64,000 bases of DNA from Ancylostoma caninum (GCA_037903475.1 JBAJFG010000172.1:1302001-1366000), one strand, 5' to 3'. Positions 1 to 13,400 are shown, counted from the first letter of the stretch. Numbers and translations: made by a program. Notes: generated by a model from the sequence alone, not told the origin.

Positions 1-13
1 GATCACAATAATA

Positions 14-114
14 GCGCTGGAAATGGGAAATGTAGAGAAAATGAGGCGGATCATCAGGAAAAAGCGCTGGAAATGGGAATTTGTAGAGGAAATGAGGCGG
101 GTCATCAGGAAAAC
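14..114. repeat. 48-50 bp unit duplicated in tandem
   Basis: Two adjacent copies of a unit starting GCGCTGGAAATGGGAA and ending ATCAGGAAAA, differing at a handful of positions. No coding potential is evident. Confidence 0.8.
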
Positions 115-639
115 CTTGGTCTTAGTGCCACAGCGGCTGGTGTAGCAGAAGAGCTATGCTATAAAACCACGAGTCGGGGTTCGTAAAAACGTGGCGAGAA
201 TCGCAAGATAACGAGGTGATTCAAAACGAACAGCACACGAACAGTCCAGAGACCAAGGCGAACGGTGCAATAGCTTCAGATGCGTCATTCTCACAAATTT
301 CTGGAGAATAACGTCATGGAGGGGATGCCATGAATTCTGGACGTTCCTAAATGCTGTAAATGGTCACAGGGGTATGACGGTTAGTTCCATGATTGCTTTC
401 TATAAGGTTCCTTTCATTTATTTTAGTCGTTTGATACGTTGTAATAAAATATTCTTCTCTTTTTTTGTAATAAACTCCTTTCTTTTTCATCTGTTCTTGT
501 TGTTTTTTTTTCTTGTTTTGTTTTTTATCCTCTACGGTTTTATGTCGCAGACCAAGATTCCTGGGGTTGTGGCGCGCCTTTATTAAATAAATAAATAAAC
601 AGTGGTCAAGATAAAAAACAGGGTAAAATGCAAACCAAA

Positions 640-890
640 ACCTCCCTGATAGCTCGGAGCACGAATTCCCTAGTAACAACACTGTCATGACCAGGGCCGA
701 GTGCATCATTGGGATTACCCGGGGTAAACGTGTGAACACCACATAGAATTACCCATCGTTGACATGGGCTGGCATTCATCATTGAATTTACCCAGTGTTG
801 GCTTGCCAAGGATTCCGTTACCCTGTGGTTTGAGTTTATCCCCTTTGTGATGATTGATCCCGGCAATGGGCGTTAACACATTTACCCTGG
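640..890. repeat. GGGTAAA/TTTACCC palindromic repeat element
   Basis: Contains several TTACCC and GGGTAA words arranged as inverted pairs, together with the phrase GGCTGGCATTCATCATTGA. The same vocabulary recurs at about 12.43-12.61, 15.96-16.21, 18.89-19.20, 49.48-49.66 and 55.86-56.24 kb, so this is a dispersed non-autonomous element family. Confidence 0.7.
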
Positions 891-1093
891 GTAATGTCTG
901 TTATGCATTCAGGCCCAGAAAAGGCAACATTGGAACAAAACCCTGATTTTTACCTTTGCTTTACCCTTACGTAAACTGAGATGGAACCACTGAGATATGT
1001 TTATGTTTTGTTTACATTATTTTAATAACGAAATAAATGTACATACAAATAAATCTAGAGAACATAAAAACTGTCAGGAATAACGAGCTGCAA

Positions 1094-1346
1094 ATGACTT
1101 TTACTACTCCTCGTTCGAGACAAGCCAAGAAAACGGTAAACTATGCGGTCAAGAAAAAAGCCATGGCGACCTAGCATTAACTCTCAGGAGCTCGGCTCTG
1201 GTCGTGGTTTGGCTCATGGAAACGAGGCTTCTGTTACCTTCAAACACAAAAACCAGAGGGCAAAAAGAATTTCTCAGAAGCCTCCGAGAGCCAGGAAGAG
1301 GTCAAGGGTTCCCTGCATCAATACTAAGGGTCGTCCACAAAAATAA
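1094..1346 (+). CDS. Possible small, very basic protein of 66 aa (two exons)
   Basis: Not a recognised family. Exon 1 (1094-1135) starts at ATG and gives MTFTTPRSRQAKKT. A GTAAAC donor and a CTCTCAG acceptor bound a 52-bp intron, and exon 2 (1188-1346) continues in frame to TAA. The product is about one third Lys, Arg and His, with no hydrophobic segment, reminiscent of nuclear basic proteins. The intron length and sites are typical for this window, but the ORF is short and isolated in repeat-rich DNA with no supporting homology, so it may be spurious or the remnant of a longer gene. Confidence 0.25.
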
Positions 1347-2589
1347 ATTTTGAAATATTGAACTGGAGGAAAAATAAGCACCTAGAAATCGTAGGAATCT
1401 GGTTTTTCCCCGTTTTTTGTTTTGATACTTTCATGCCGGTACACACCTTGATGAAATTAAATTGATAAAAAAGAAAACTAACGTTGAAAAGAGTTAAACA
1501 CTGAGTTTGAGCCACACCCATTAGCAGCTAGCAAGAGCCTTTCTATAGGCTCTTTACCTGATAAAAACTGGCAAAAACACTGTTCCGAAAACACTTCTGA
1601 AAAGTTTCGTGGAGAAAAAAGGAGCAGTTCAAGGATTTCTGCAAACAAGAACAGCGCGAAAACTTGAGGGCGAAAAAAGTTTGAACTACAGCCACACCCA
1701 TTAGTAAAATTAGGCATACTTGCGGTCATGCCCACTACATAGTGCTTATTTCAAAGAAAAGCATTTTCTTGTTGATTTTGACTCTATAATGGAAAAGCTG
1801 AGTCTACAGGAAAAGCTCGCCACCAGCAAAATGTCGACGGAAAAATGGAACAAACTACCCAGTGCCCCGCAACAGCCCCACCTCCTCAATTGTCCACACA
1901 ATTTGCACGAAATTTCCGCCCTTATTGGCCTATTTTTAACGGGCGGTGGGGAAAGTGCAACTGCAATTGATTCGATGAAAAAAATTGTGAAAGTATATTT
2001 TTTTAAATCACTGTACGAATAGTGTTGGTGTTATACATAACTCGTTGGATTTTTCCATACAGTAGGGAAAAGCTGGAAAAGAATCACTTCTCGGAGCTAC
2101 AATGCCACAAGGACTTGCATCAAGGAAATGGCTTGTTTTCGAAGCCACTATGGCCAGAGGTGATCTCGAATTACAAATCCGGATGCTGCTTGCGAAAACA
2201 ACCCTATCGTATTGGTCACTGGAGCTATTTCCAGGAATACTTGGAAGTTTCTTCTCAAGGCAACAAGCCCGAAATTCTTCGGAAATTTTCTAATTTGCCG
2301 GTGATTTCCCAGTATTTCTCCGCCAAGGAGCAACTGTTAAGCTTACCAGCATAGATTTTTATCAGAGAGGACGATACAAGGATGACGTGCTATGCAATGT
2401 ATAAGGTAACATAAACAAATTTACGTATGAAGCAACTGTTAAAATTCAAAGTAAAAATGAATATGAACAATAATATACAAACAAAATATAAATAATAACA
2501 ATAATATATAAACATAAATATAAACAAGCAGAAAAACCCCTCGAAATAAACAAAATGTACAGTGTGAACGAATCATCTGAGAATCGCAC

Positions 2590-2860
2590 AATACCGCCCA
2601 TCTGGTCTGCCGCGTCGCATCTGCCACGCGGCACGGCAGAGCATCTTTAATGTGTGATTATCGGATTTTGCCAGCGCTGAGGCTTTGCTTATGTTTTTTC
2701 ACTGCTTTTCTTTGTGTCTTTACTTCCACCCCAAATTGCTTGGGTATAACACACGACAACTACACAGCCCAGATGATCTGACGCGCAGAATGGGTGGCGC
2801 GGCGCGATAGGCCAGCCGGGTTTTCTGTGGTGCAAATATGATTGACCTGCACTATATCCA
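2590..2860. repeat. Dispersed repeat with GTCTGCCGCG ends
   Basis: Shares GTCTGCCGCGTCGCA, GCTTATGTTTT and TTTTCTGTGGTGCAAA-type words, in the same order, with 56340-56650. GC-rich ends carry inverted GTCTGCCGCG/CGCGGCAGAC-like words around an AT-rich middle, suggesting a non-autonomous DNA element. Confidence 0.6.
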
Positions 2861-5099
2861 CACGGTGAAGCATTGCAAAAGTCTTATTCAAAAATGCTTA
2901 CAGATATGGCCACAAAACTGAGGGGAGCCATACTCACAGATGTAGAGAAACGATGCTTTCTGAATTTTTACTTTACCTATGTACATAGTACCTATGCCAA
3001 ATATGCTTGCTCTTTCACACCTTCTTCTTTCCTAGGAGTGGATGATAACTAGTAAAACAGTAAGAATGTTCCCAAGAAGGATCTATCTTAGCCGAAAATC
3101 TGGAATCCCGGCGAATATTGCAAATTTTTACCCAAAAGCCAATGAAACAAGCGAAAAGGTGATTTGAGAGAATGGTAGGACAAAAAACTTTTTCCAGGGC
3201 TGGGATTCACGAAACCGTAACCTAGCAAACCAACTATGGCTAGCGTGTTAGGTTTTCGTATAGACTACGTTATGCTAGGAGACGCAGGACACAAAAGCTG
3301 GTTTGCTAGCCTTGTTCACCCCCCCCCCCCCCTTCGTTATGCATTCATGAATCCTAGCCCAGAAAAACTGCCCATTTCGGGTTCGCCTAAAAAACACAGC
3401 TTTGAGGAAATGAAAAACACCCATGAAGCGGTCGAATGGAGAAAAGAGTATCAGATATGTTCCTGCCGGATCCGCAATGTTCGGGGTTGAGTTTTTTTTT
3501 TTTTTGAATGGAGCAGCTGTGAATTTCCGTTCTTCCTACTGATCATGAGTGAGTATCTCTATAGAATCGCGTTGTTCACTGGTTCTTTATTTAACAGTGT
3601 TTATCTGTAAGCACAATCAGGTGTGTCATAAATCAAAAGAAAAATCATGCTGATTGTAACAATTTCGGACTCGAAAATCAAAAAAAAATTTTTTTGATGA
3701 ATGCAAAGCTCGTAGCTATGCCGACTAATTTTTTTTTTGCAAGATAAGGCATGAGACGGGTCCTGGATGCAATAATGTTTCCCGATTTATAACAAGTATG
3801 GTGCTTTCTATTTTCACAACACATCATTGGATGTAGTGGATAAATAAGTAAGTATAATAAACAAGTAAATAAATACGCTGCATCAACGACGACGGAATAG
3901 CGAATCAAGAAAGGTTTCAGAATCAAATCTCAGAAGAAATATTGATGCAATGAGCACGGAGTTCCAGAAAATGCACTTCAACGCTCCAGTGGCACCGGAA
4001 AAATGCGGCATGAAAGTGAGATGGTGAATAGAGGAACTGTGACAGGAACAGGTTCGTCACATAGCTGTCACCACATCGTCACTGCATCTTTTCCGTTGCT
4101 GTCATTTCACGCCCACCAATTTGAACCGGTCCAAACGCCCGTCGATGTACTATAAACATTGTCAGCGCGGCCACGAATTGCTCGCGCCACTTCCGCCGGG
4201 AAAAAAGTGGATGATTCCAGAATTGAACTTCTTACGGGCGCGTAAGTCGCCCTCAAATCGCACTGCTCCAAAGAGTTAGAGCTGAGGAAAACTGGAAAAT
4301 TGATGGCGCTGGAGAGCGGAAAAGGCACAGCTGGTGGCGGAATGTAAAACGCAATGAATTCGTTAATTGATAGCGATGCGTGCGTTAACTGGAGCGCAAT
4401 GATAAACCGGCTGATAGACGGCCGGCGAAATGAACACAGACGACGAAAAACCCGATCTAAGAACCTCGCGCACTCGGCTGGAGGTGACCTTGCAGCTATG
4501 TACTGCAAAAAGCCTATAATTAAGTCATTTTAATGGCTATGTTTTAGCTCTATGGATTATTCCGGATTACTCAGCGCCACAATCACTAAATTTGGCTTCC
4601 GAAATGAATACTGTTGAAAGATCTTCCGAAATTCCTTTCTAGTGAAGCCAACCCAATAAAATCTATGTAAACCTAAATAAATTCGACGACCAGCATGGGT
4701 TCTAGTTAAAATGTAATTATAAATTGATTATTTTCAAATAGAAGAATGAACAAATGAGTGAGTAAGACAAGGCTTCTAGCTTCCCCGTCATTCAGGGTGT
4801 AGGTAACCATCGATGGAATGGCAAACCTTAATAGTTCCCTCAGGAATGTATAAAAGCTCTGGAAAATGATTCATGATGATCAGTGCTTTTATTGAATAGA
4901 TTTCCGCAAAATTTTTGATAATTTCGCTATGCTTTCGATAGTTTCGACCACCCAGCACCCAGCAGATCTTAAGAAAAAAAAATCCGCGACTTTTGCCACC
5001 ATAGTACCTACTTGTTACTTGTTTGAGCTAGGAAAACTGACTGTAGAAAATGCTTTACAGCAGCATTCATTTTTGAAGGATGTCTGTTGCATGAACATT

Positions 5100-5185
5100 G
5101 AAGGCAAGGTCCGGTCAAAATCTTGCCCACCCAGGTTTTTCTTGCTCTCTGGACTCCAAACCATATGTGTAGCACGTATCTCTGT
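5100..5185. repeat. Dispersed repeat; related copy at 14135-14212
   Basis: About 75 bp beginning GGCAAGGTCCGGTCAAAATC and ending GTAGCACGTA. It recurs with few differences at 14135-14212, and a short inverted piece sits near 14620-14640. It overlaps an open frame, which I therefore did not annotate. Confidence 0.7.
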
Positions 5186-5359
5186 GTGCCCACTCTTACT
5201 CACACTTACGATTACCGTGATTTATCTTAGAAATTTATGCAAAACGTTGCCGGATGCCTTCCTGGACTACCCGAAGGAGATCACGGGGGACGTTCCAAGC
5301 AGTGAACCCCAAACACTGCGATACTTAACTCTGGATCTCCAACGGAGTGGAACCAGAGT

Positions 5360-6290
5360 GAAAGTGTTGTCTCCTTGGTGCTCATATGTGATTTATTCAT
5401 TTATTTGCACTAAAGGACATTTAAATTGTAGAAACTTTTGGGAACTGGGTCCTCATTAATCTAATTCTCATTTAATCATTGGGTATTACTACTACTTTCC
5501 ATTAATTAAAAATCCAGCTATCATTATAGCGGGAAAAAATACTGTGTTGAGTAATACAGTAATAATGGCATACAGTAAGAATAACACATGAACTAGATTA
5601 ATGCGATAAATGTAATACATACGTTATATATGCAAAAATAGTGATCCGGAAAAAAATCCAGAAAATTTTCTACACTAAGAACCAGGCATCCGCTGTTTGC
5701 CACCGCGATAAGTCGCACGGAAAAGACGAAGAGAGAACAAAAAACACGTGTTTAGCCGGCAGCCGGCGTCAAAAAAAAACACTAAGACGTGAGACAAAAG
5801 CTCCCCAAGCCCTTCAACAATGCGTAAAAAAACCAGAAGAAAGAGAGATAAAAACAAAAGGCAAGCGTGCAAGTTAGAAGTTGTTGGCATTTCTGACGAT
5901 GGAGCATGTTATGACTGAGTAAAACCTTGAACTAAATGGCTAATATTCTATTAGTTATGGATATTCAAGCTGACATGCAGACGGAAAAGACAGATGTTCT
6001 ACGATGAGGAAGGACGTTCGATTCGCTCAAACCAAGCAGAAAAGCGAGAAATGCATGAAATCGGTGAGAGAGAAAGGGGAAACGAACTGAAACATGGTGA
6101 AGAAACCGCTCCCTTGCACTTTTCAATGAATATATATGTATTAATTCATGGAAAGTAGTAGTAATACCCAATGATTAAATGAGAATTAGATTAACGAGGA
6201 CCCGGTTTCCAAAAGTTTCTACAATTTAAATGCCCTTTAGTGCAAATAAATGAATAAATCACACTAGGAGCACCAAGGAGACGACACTTC
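5360..6290. mobile_element. DNA element with about 150-bp terminal inverted repeats
   Basis: The left arm (5360-5512) and right arm (6137-6290) are near-perfect reverse complements: both contain CTCCTTGGTGCTC, TTTATTCATTTATTTGCACT, TTTAAATTGTAGAAACTTTT and CATTGGGTATTACTACTACT. The roughly 620-bp core has no long coding frame, so this looks like a non-autonomous TIR or foldback element. Confidence 0.85.
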
Positions 6291-8065
6291 CGGGTTAGTT
6301 CGAGCCGGGAAATCAGGAAGATTGGATTTCAGGAAGATGGCACTCAGGATGATGTTATTCTATTATTCAGGAATCAGGAAGATGGTATTCTAGCTTTTCA
6401 ATATAACTCTAGTAGAGCTAACTTCTCTGTAATACTTGAAAGTATTTTTTTTCATCCATTAGTAGTGCTCCCTCTTTCAAATGACCAAATCTGTCCGCTC
6501 GTTGAGTACGAATTCAACTTGATGTAGACTGATACAACTGCAAAACGAATCTTAGATCAGAAAAATCTGGAAATTGTCATGTAAGGAGCGAAAATGACAG
6601 AATAAAAAACTGGGAATAGCCTGTTGACCCGTCACGGATTGGGACAAATCTTCATTGTATTACAAGGGTAAATGCGGATGAAGTTATTCCACCTAAATTT
6701 CAGTGATCCGTTTTTTTGGTGTACCCTGAGTGTATGAATAATGAAATAAATGAATGAATGAATAAATAAATAAATGTAAGGAACGAAAAAACAGGATGAC
6801 GTAAGTACGTCTAAATACAAACAAATCCAAGCTTAAATATAAGTAAATACAGTCCAATGAAAGAATAGATTAAATACGCCGCGCAAATGCCAACGACTTC
6901 CGAAAACTTAGACGTTTTGGACTACGATTCCAGAAGAAACGTGGGATACTATGAGCGTCAGCGCAAAGAAATAAGTAGCTTGTTGAGGATGGGCATTACT
7001 TGAATGCAATTAGATACCTTTGGTAGGAAAAAGAATGGTTCTAATTTAGGAAAATTTAGCAATTGCCCAGGTGGATAACAAGCAAGGAGGAATAGGTAAG
7101 TGTTGGTAAAAATGTAGTTGGAAAAATTCTAGGAAAACAACATAAATGAAAGGAAAAACAGGTAGAAGGAGGGTTCATCAATGGTGAGTTACGAGAATAG
7201 AGGAAACAGATGATTTCAGTTGGGACTTTTTTTTATACTTAGGACTGCTTTGCATAATGCAGAAGATACCTATCGAGTTATTCGATTTAACTCGAAAATT
7301 CGGTTTCGAATAAGTCCATAGTTCGGATGTAGAGAGCAATACAATCCTTTAGGAATGATAAGAAGACATTTTGTTTTCTCTTTTTTTACATTTGAATTCT
7401 TCGGATCTATGTAGACCTGGAGGAATAATTAAATGAAATGAGTAGTAATTCAATTTTTATCCAGTGCTAAGTATACTTTTTAATTTAGGGTGAATTATTC
7501 TACCCAAAATGAAATAGTTTAAAGCTCGTAGCAGAATCAGTAAACCCAAGTAGGTAGAGCACATTCGAGGATCTTTAACTTTGCTGAGCAAAGAGTAATG
7601 GATTACTCCTAGACCTCAAATTACGCAGTTTCAAATCACATATACCCTTTAAAAAAAGCAAGAAAATAGAAAATAACATTGAAGAAACCAGTAGATTCAC
7701 TCTGAACAGCTATTTCCATCTGAAGACCGCGTCGATAACAGCTGACAAGCGGTCCGACTGAGTCAACAATTTAGAAATTATCACTAATCACACTGATAGC
7801 GCCGATCACGAGGACAGCATTGACTAACAGCTAGCCTAAAATGGAGCCAATGGACCCGGAAAATCGTCGGCCATCGTCCCGGTAACGGCCGCTTAATAAG
7901 CCGCCATTTACAGTAGTAATTCGGTCGCCCACGCCTCTGACCAGTGTTTGCCGAGCGGACGAGCTAGCGCTGCGGCGGCCGAGCGGTCTCAGAAAAAAAA
8001 ACCGTGACGGCGTGACCGTGCGCAGCCCGATTGCGCAAGCACATTAGGGTATTGTGTCCAGAAAA

Positions 8066-8117
8066 GCACACCACCACCACCAGCAGCAGCAACAGCAGCA
8101 GCAGCAGCTCCACTGGT
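8066..8117 (+). repeat. CAC/CAG trinucleotide microsatellite
   Basis: Runs of CAC then CAG triplets inside a GC-rich island. Read on the plus strand it would encode His and Gln runs, but no surrounding gene structure is visible. Confidence 0.8.
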
Positions 8118-8599
8118 GGTCTGCGAGGGAGGAGCGCACAAAAACAGAGTACGCCTATAGTCATGCATGCATTATTCATAGTTGCAGAGGAAAACATTAT
8201 AGTTGGAATAAAAACAAGGTTTATTTTATTTGCCCACGGCGGAAAATGGCCTGCCGAACGCGTGACTGTGGCTGTATAGCTAGACATTATTAATTATGAC
8301 AGTAAAGACCGCCTGAATCGGGTCAGGAACGAGCATTTTACTCATTTAAGGATAGAACGCTCTAGATGCCACCAAATCCAGAATATTTAGGATTCCAACA
8401 CGCAAAAAAACAAGTAACCTGTCCAAAGTCCGCAAAAACCATTTTCCTAGATCTGGAATGGGACTTGCACGAGATGAACGAGAGTGGGAGTGTTCTAATT
8501 TCCAGTAATGCGTAGCTCCAATGGAATCCCTTCCCTAGAATAGATATGCCTCTCCAATGGAACTCCTTCCCCTGCAGGAATGGCACCCGTTCGAAATAA

Positions 8600-9240
8600 A
8601 TGGAAGTGGGCGTGGTCAAGTGCCCAGTGAATTTCTGCTCGATATATCTCTGTGCTTTCTATTGTTTTCTTATCAGACAGTATACCTACTTACCCCAGCA
8701 GCATGTTCAACTAGCTCATCTAAAGGTATATTTGTAACTCACAATCAGCAAGAGAGCCTGTGGGAGATAAGCCACGCCCACTTCCTATTATTCCGCTTCT
8801 CTTGGACAGCTTGAGCCTTGAAATTTTTATGAATGACACCGTGACCACCAGAAAAATTCACTTTCAGGTCATATCCCATTTTTTACATTCGATATAACTT
8901 TATTTAAATGGAGATGGAAGCCGTGAGATATGTAGTTAAAGTAAATGGGCGTGGTTTGATATGCAGTACTGATAAATGGGTGCGGTTTAGGTTGCACAGT
9001 CGTCACCCAGCAGCTTCGTAAAATCTGCTGTTAAATTTTGGAGTAATTTTTATTCGAAACTTCAGGTGCCATTTCCGAGGGATTGCTCCTTTAAAAAGAG
9101 GCTATTCAACATGGAAGCTAAGCCACGCCCACCTAAGCAACGCCCACTTCAGTGAGGACAAAGGATAAAGTGGCTGGCGCATCCTACGAAAGGAATTGAT
9201 TAACGCCACTTTATTCTTATGAAGGTGGGCGTGGCTAAGA
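8600..9240. repeat. Cluster of GGGCGTGG / CCACGCCC boxes
   Basis: GTGGGCGTGG or its complement occurs near 8606, 8772, 8945, 9124, 9140 and 9222, with a degenerate copy near 8978, in both orientations. The core is compatible with GC-box (Sp1/KLF-like) binding, but could equally be a dispersed nematode repeat word. Confidence 0.5.
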
Positions 9241-9892
9241 TTCCACAGCCAACAACACCTCTGCAAAAGTTCAGTCCGCTGGAATTGCCATCTAAATATT
9301 GGAATAAAAATTATTCCAAAAATAAAAGTGCAGATTTCAACATTTGTTGAGCTGCTGGTTGGCAAATTCGTCGCATTCGCCCAAATCAATGTCCACACAG
9401 CAGTTGACTGAGCCCATTACAGCTGTATAAACTTAACCTAAACAAACACCTGGTGACTGGCGTTGCGCAATGGTTCAACTGGTACACAGCTACGCCAGTA
9501 AGTCACCTAGCAGTCTTGTTTACAACGTACGGGAGAGATGTCTGCTCATAGGAAAGCCATAGCCATTAGAGAAACTTATGTCCATGCATACAAATTTCCC
9601 TCGTGGTTTAAATGTGGAGTGAATCACCTGCTCCAGATTGCATGACCGCTGTGGCAGCATTTCCTGCCCGAAATCAATCACATCGGGGTATTTGTCATCC
9701 ATTCGTACTTTCGTACCGAACGTGCGAATAGGTACGCTCACGAGGGCAAGCCGTCGGACCTTGGAGATTATGAAAATATGTCCTGGCACCTGTGAACGCC
9801 TCATGGAAGCTGCTGTGGAATTGTGAAATTAAATTCGTTCTATTGAGGCTTTTCAAAACTTCTCCGCTACCACGACGAACACAGAATATTTT

Positions 9893-10020
9893 TAATTATC
9901 TGAATTTAAACTATTATCAGTCGCTTTATATGGAGAGGGGGAGAAAATTGGGAGGGAAGGCGAGATAGGCGAGGAGGGGAGTGGTCTCGTATAAAGCGAC
10001 TGATAATAGTTTAAGTTCAG
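9893..10020. mobile_element. Short MITE-like palindrome
   Basis: Inverted ends of about 28 bp (AAACTATTATCAGTCGCTTTAT and its complement ATAAAGCGACTGATAATAGTTT) flank a roughly 70-bp G-rich core. The whole could fold into a hairpin. Confidence 0.85.
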
Positions 10021-10214
10021 ATCATTAAAAATATTATATACAGCCGGAAAAGATAACAATTCAGGATTATTACAATAAAGATTCAGATCAATTCCCAAGT
10101 CCGGTCTTCTCTGAACCTCGGTTAAAGTAACTATAAACTTTGAACTGATTATAAGAATTTAGAAATGGACTGATGCAACTTTTTTACACTTTCTATGAAG
10201 GAGTTTTGGGAGAC

Positions 10215-10460
10215 CTGCAGTCCGATTCTTCAAGGAGACATTGGAATACTCGACGATTTTTGAAACATTCGAATTTTCGAATAATTCGAATATGGAGCTT
10301 TTTGGAATATTCGAACATTTGAGTAATTCGAATAAGGGGTTTTCAAAGTGTTCGAATAAACGAATTCCTCGAATGCAGGACTTTCTTGGCAATCCGAATG
10401 AATGAATCATTTGAATATTCGATTATTCGAAAATTCCATCGAATATATTCGATTCGGTCA
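10215..10460. repeat. TTCGAAT-rich degenerate array
   Basis: At least ten TTCGAAT/ATTCGAA-type words in about 250 bp. The same style recurs at 22830-23060. No gene is supported here. Confidence 0.7.
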
Positions 10461-13400
10461 CACGTATAGAGGAGATGGGGGGAGGGGGGAGGCGTTAGAA
10501 ATAGTAGTGAAAATATCCCATTCTGGACAAAACGGAGGGATTTTTTTTCCTCCCATCTTCCTAAAGCTTTTCATGGATCCCGCTTTGTTGCTCAGGTTCT
10601 TGGATTTAACTGCTATTTTCTTCTTCTATCCAGCTAACTATCCATTTATTTACCTTCCACTACTATCGAAGGAACGCCATAAGCAAAGAAAACAAAAAAT
10701 GAACGGTAAGAAATCTGTAAGAGCCGCTTATAGTCTAGAGAAATTGTAGATTACTATACTGAGTGGTACTCTTTGTGAAGAAAAAAAACAGGGAACTTCC
10801 CTCCCCACCCATATCCCTCACCCGAGTAAGTTGCAAATATAATAATATCAAAGGGGCTCTAGATAGGGATATGACCCTAAAGCTATCTTTTCAATTTCTT
10901 CTGTGCAAATCTATCAATTTACTTGGTTCTAAGCGGACTAAGATCCTCTAGAGGTCAACTTGTTAGAGAACATAAACACGATAGTCCAGAAGATAGCTGA
11001 TATCACAAAAAAATCCGAGTGAGAAAAAAATCTGCAAGCAAATAGCGAATAATCATCTAAATGTCCTGGATACGAAATATCCATCGAACAGTGGAAAAAA
11101 TTCCAGCGCTCGTGTAGATGTCCAAAAAATAGACCACAAAAAAGACATCAGGCTGAAAAACAAGCCTGAACAACCCAAGCGGAGGATTAAATGCCACACT
11201 TCGACCGCGCGGCGATAAACTTTGCAGAAAAGGTCGTTGTCGGTACACAAACGCCTTAAAAGTGCAGCATTGATTTTGCTGAAGAGAAAAAAATCCAGCA
11301 CAACGTTGAAGAAACGAGTAAAACGCGGCGGATGTGGTAACATAGCCTACGGCTGGAAAGGTGTGGAACTTTTGCCCATAAAAATCGGTGTAGTTTGACG
11401 TGGACTTTTTTTCGTGGTCTTTTCCATTGTTCTAACTCACCAGACAATTTCATAATTTAACTCTGGTCTTTCATAATTTACATCTGGTCGTTTAGCCCAG
11501 AATTCTTATATTAGAAGGAATCTCTCCAAGGGCTAAGGAAATTGTAGAATAATAACGATCTTCTCACCCCCCCCCCCCTCCCGCTCCCGTTCCCACTAAG
11601 TACTTCCATAATCAGTTCTCATTGATGCAGAGCACACGCATTACATTTCCGTGCTACGATAAAAACTCAAGTCGTGTGAGAACATCCACAAAAGGATACC
11701 GCGACAGGGCAAAACATCAGCAAGGTGTGTATAGTACACTATTTCCCAGCCAATCTTTCTCTTTTTCTTCAATTATCGTCCCGTAAGAATCTCAGGCCAA
11801 GGATAGCGACCCACCTTCGAACAGAAATTCTGCAGCTAACGCTGGCAGAAACAGATGGCGATCAAGTGCAAGGAAATTAACCCATTTTTAGGATTGCGAC
11901 AGAACTGCAATGAATTCTTCCAATTTCACCAATTTTACCCAGACATCAAGAACCCTGCCAGTTCTACTAGTACTTTTTTTTTACTTTTTACTTTTTTTAT
12001 TTTTTATCTTTAATACTTTTTTCCAAACATGCAACATATAATGTTATCCCAAATATGGAAAACGTAGGGATAACTGTCATGTAATTTTGTATTCGTCAGT
12101 GAACGACACACAAAAATGACGAAGAAAGCATGACAAGAAAAATCTCTTCGATATCCTAGTCGTAACCTGAGCCGCCATGCATGATGGGTAATCTCCTGCC
12201 CAGTGATCTCCTACCAGCGTGATTAACTTTTGCTACGTCTGATTGACACTTTGTGGTCAGACTTCCTCACGAAGTCCTTCAAGGATAGATACGATGCCCT
12301 CCGTGTCCCTCGAACGGACAGAATCCACTGGACAACTCTGGCTCGCGAGAGGGACAAATGGAAGGATTGCTGGCGCCCGCTCGGTATACCCCAAGACCAA
12401 CAGGAGTCAAGTCAAGATGACCAAGGCGATCAACTGGGTAATGGCACAGCCATTCATGAGTAAGATGTTGATGATAATGGGTAAATTGGCGCGGGGTAAT
12501 TGGTGTATTTGGGAACGTTGAGACGTTTACCATGGGTAAATTCAAAGCATCATGCATGAGTAAACATGTTGGTAACAATGGGTATACTTAGATACGTTGA
12601 TACCCTTACTATTCGTGATTATGATAGTGCAAGGTGGCTTGGAGGAAAGTCAGAGCTCCTTGTGAGGTTTACGACTTTTTTTATAGAAGCATACTCATCT
12701 TGAATAATCATTCAAAATTGGTCTTCCAGGTCCAAAAAATAGCATATTTGACCTTCAAATGGACTCCACACCTCTCCGAATCGTAATAATAGGTTCAAGG
12801 AGCTGAATATTGTAGGAAACTTCCTTCTCAAATGCATCAACCATGTGTGATGATTCCCAGATGACTGGCGATGACGAGCATTCGCGTCAAAAGAAAATAA
12901 CATGATAGTTGAGAATATTTTCAGCATTATAGATGTCATGGAACGAAATTTCCACGAAGTGCATGATACTGAAGAAAATTCATGTGGAAGAAACAAAGAC
13001 ATGCAAAGGAATTGATTCTGAAAAGATCGCAAGAAAATTGCGCTTTTTTCTGCACTAATTCTTGGATTCTCCCATGTTATTTGAAATTTTACACCTGGGT
13101 CAGGCAAGAACGACGCGACTAAAAACGAGTCCTGAGAAATTCCAGCTCATCAATCGCCCCGGCGCCCCACTCGGCCCGAGCGCCAGGCCATTCGCATAAT
13201 GAAGAGCGTCACGGCCTTGGCGAAACTTCCGCATAAAAAGCCCTATTAGACGATACAGCCCACGACCGCAGCAAGTCGCAAATTCCGAGGAATTTAGGGG
13301 TTTTTATCCAGAAATTAGAGGAAAAAGGGGAAGTTTTAGATCTTTATTGGAAATAAATCGCTAACGAGAGGCGGCACACGTCCAGCGGACCAGAAGTGGC

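Larger units (their letters stand above)
1347..5359. other. Gene-poor stretch
   Basis: No convincing gene. The stretch holds AT-rich DNA, two GCCACACCCATTAG boxes (about 1512 and 1691), a poly-C run near 3320, and a dispersed repeat at 2590-2860. Open frames here are short, lack splice support and match no family I recognise. Confidence 0.6.
6291..9892. other. Gene-poor stretch with GC-richer islands
   Basis: No supported gene. It contains AGGAAGAT-type short repeats near 6310-6390, a GC-rich island at about 7840-8160 with a CAC/CAG microsatellite, and a cluster of CACGCCC boxes at 8600-9240. Confidence 0.55.

Noticed and set aside
4107..4508. 133-aa open frame on the minus strand
   Set aside because: No domain, no conserved motif, no adjacent exons; likely chance openness in GC-richer DNA.
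4929..5459. 176-aa open frame on the plus strand
   Set aside because: It runs through a dispersed repeat (5100-5185) and the left arm of a TIR element; no family match or splice logic.
8054..8293. Poly-His/poly-Gln open frame
   Set aside because: The runs come from a CAC/CAG microsatellite; there is no credible start context or neighbouring exons.
12712..13107. 131-aa open frame on the minus strand
   Set aside because: No family features, no flanking exons I could join, and the composition resembles non-coding DNA nearby.
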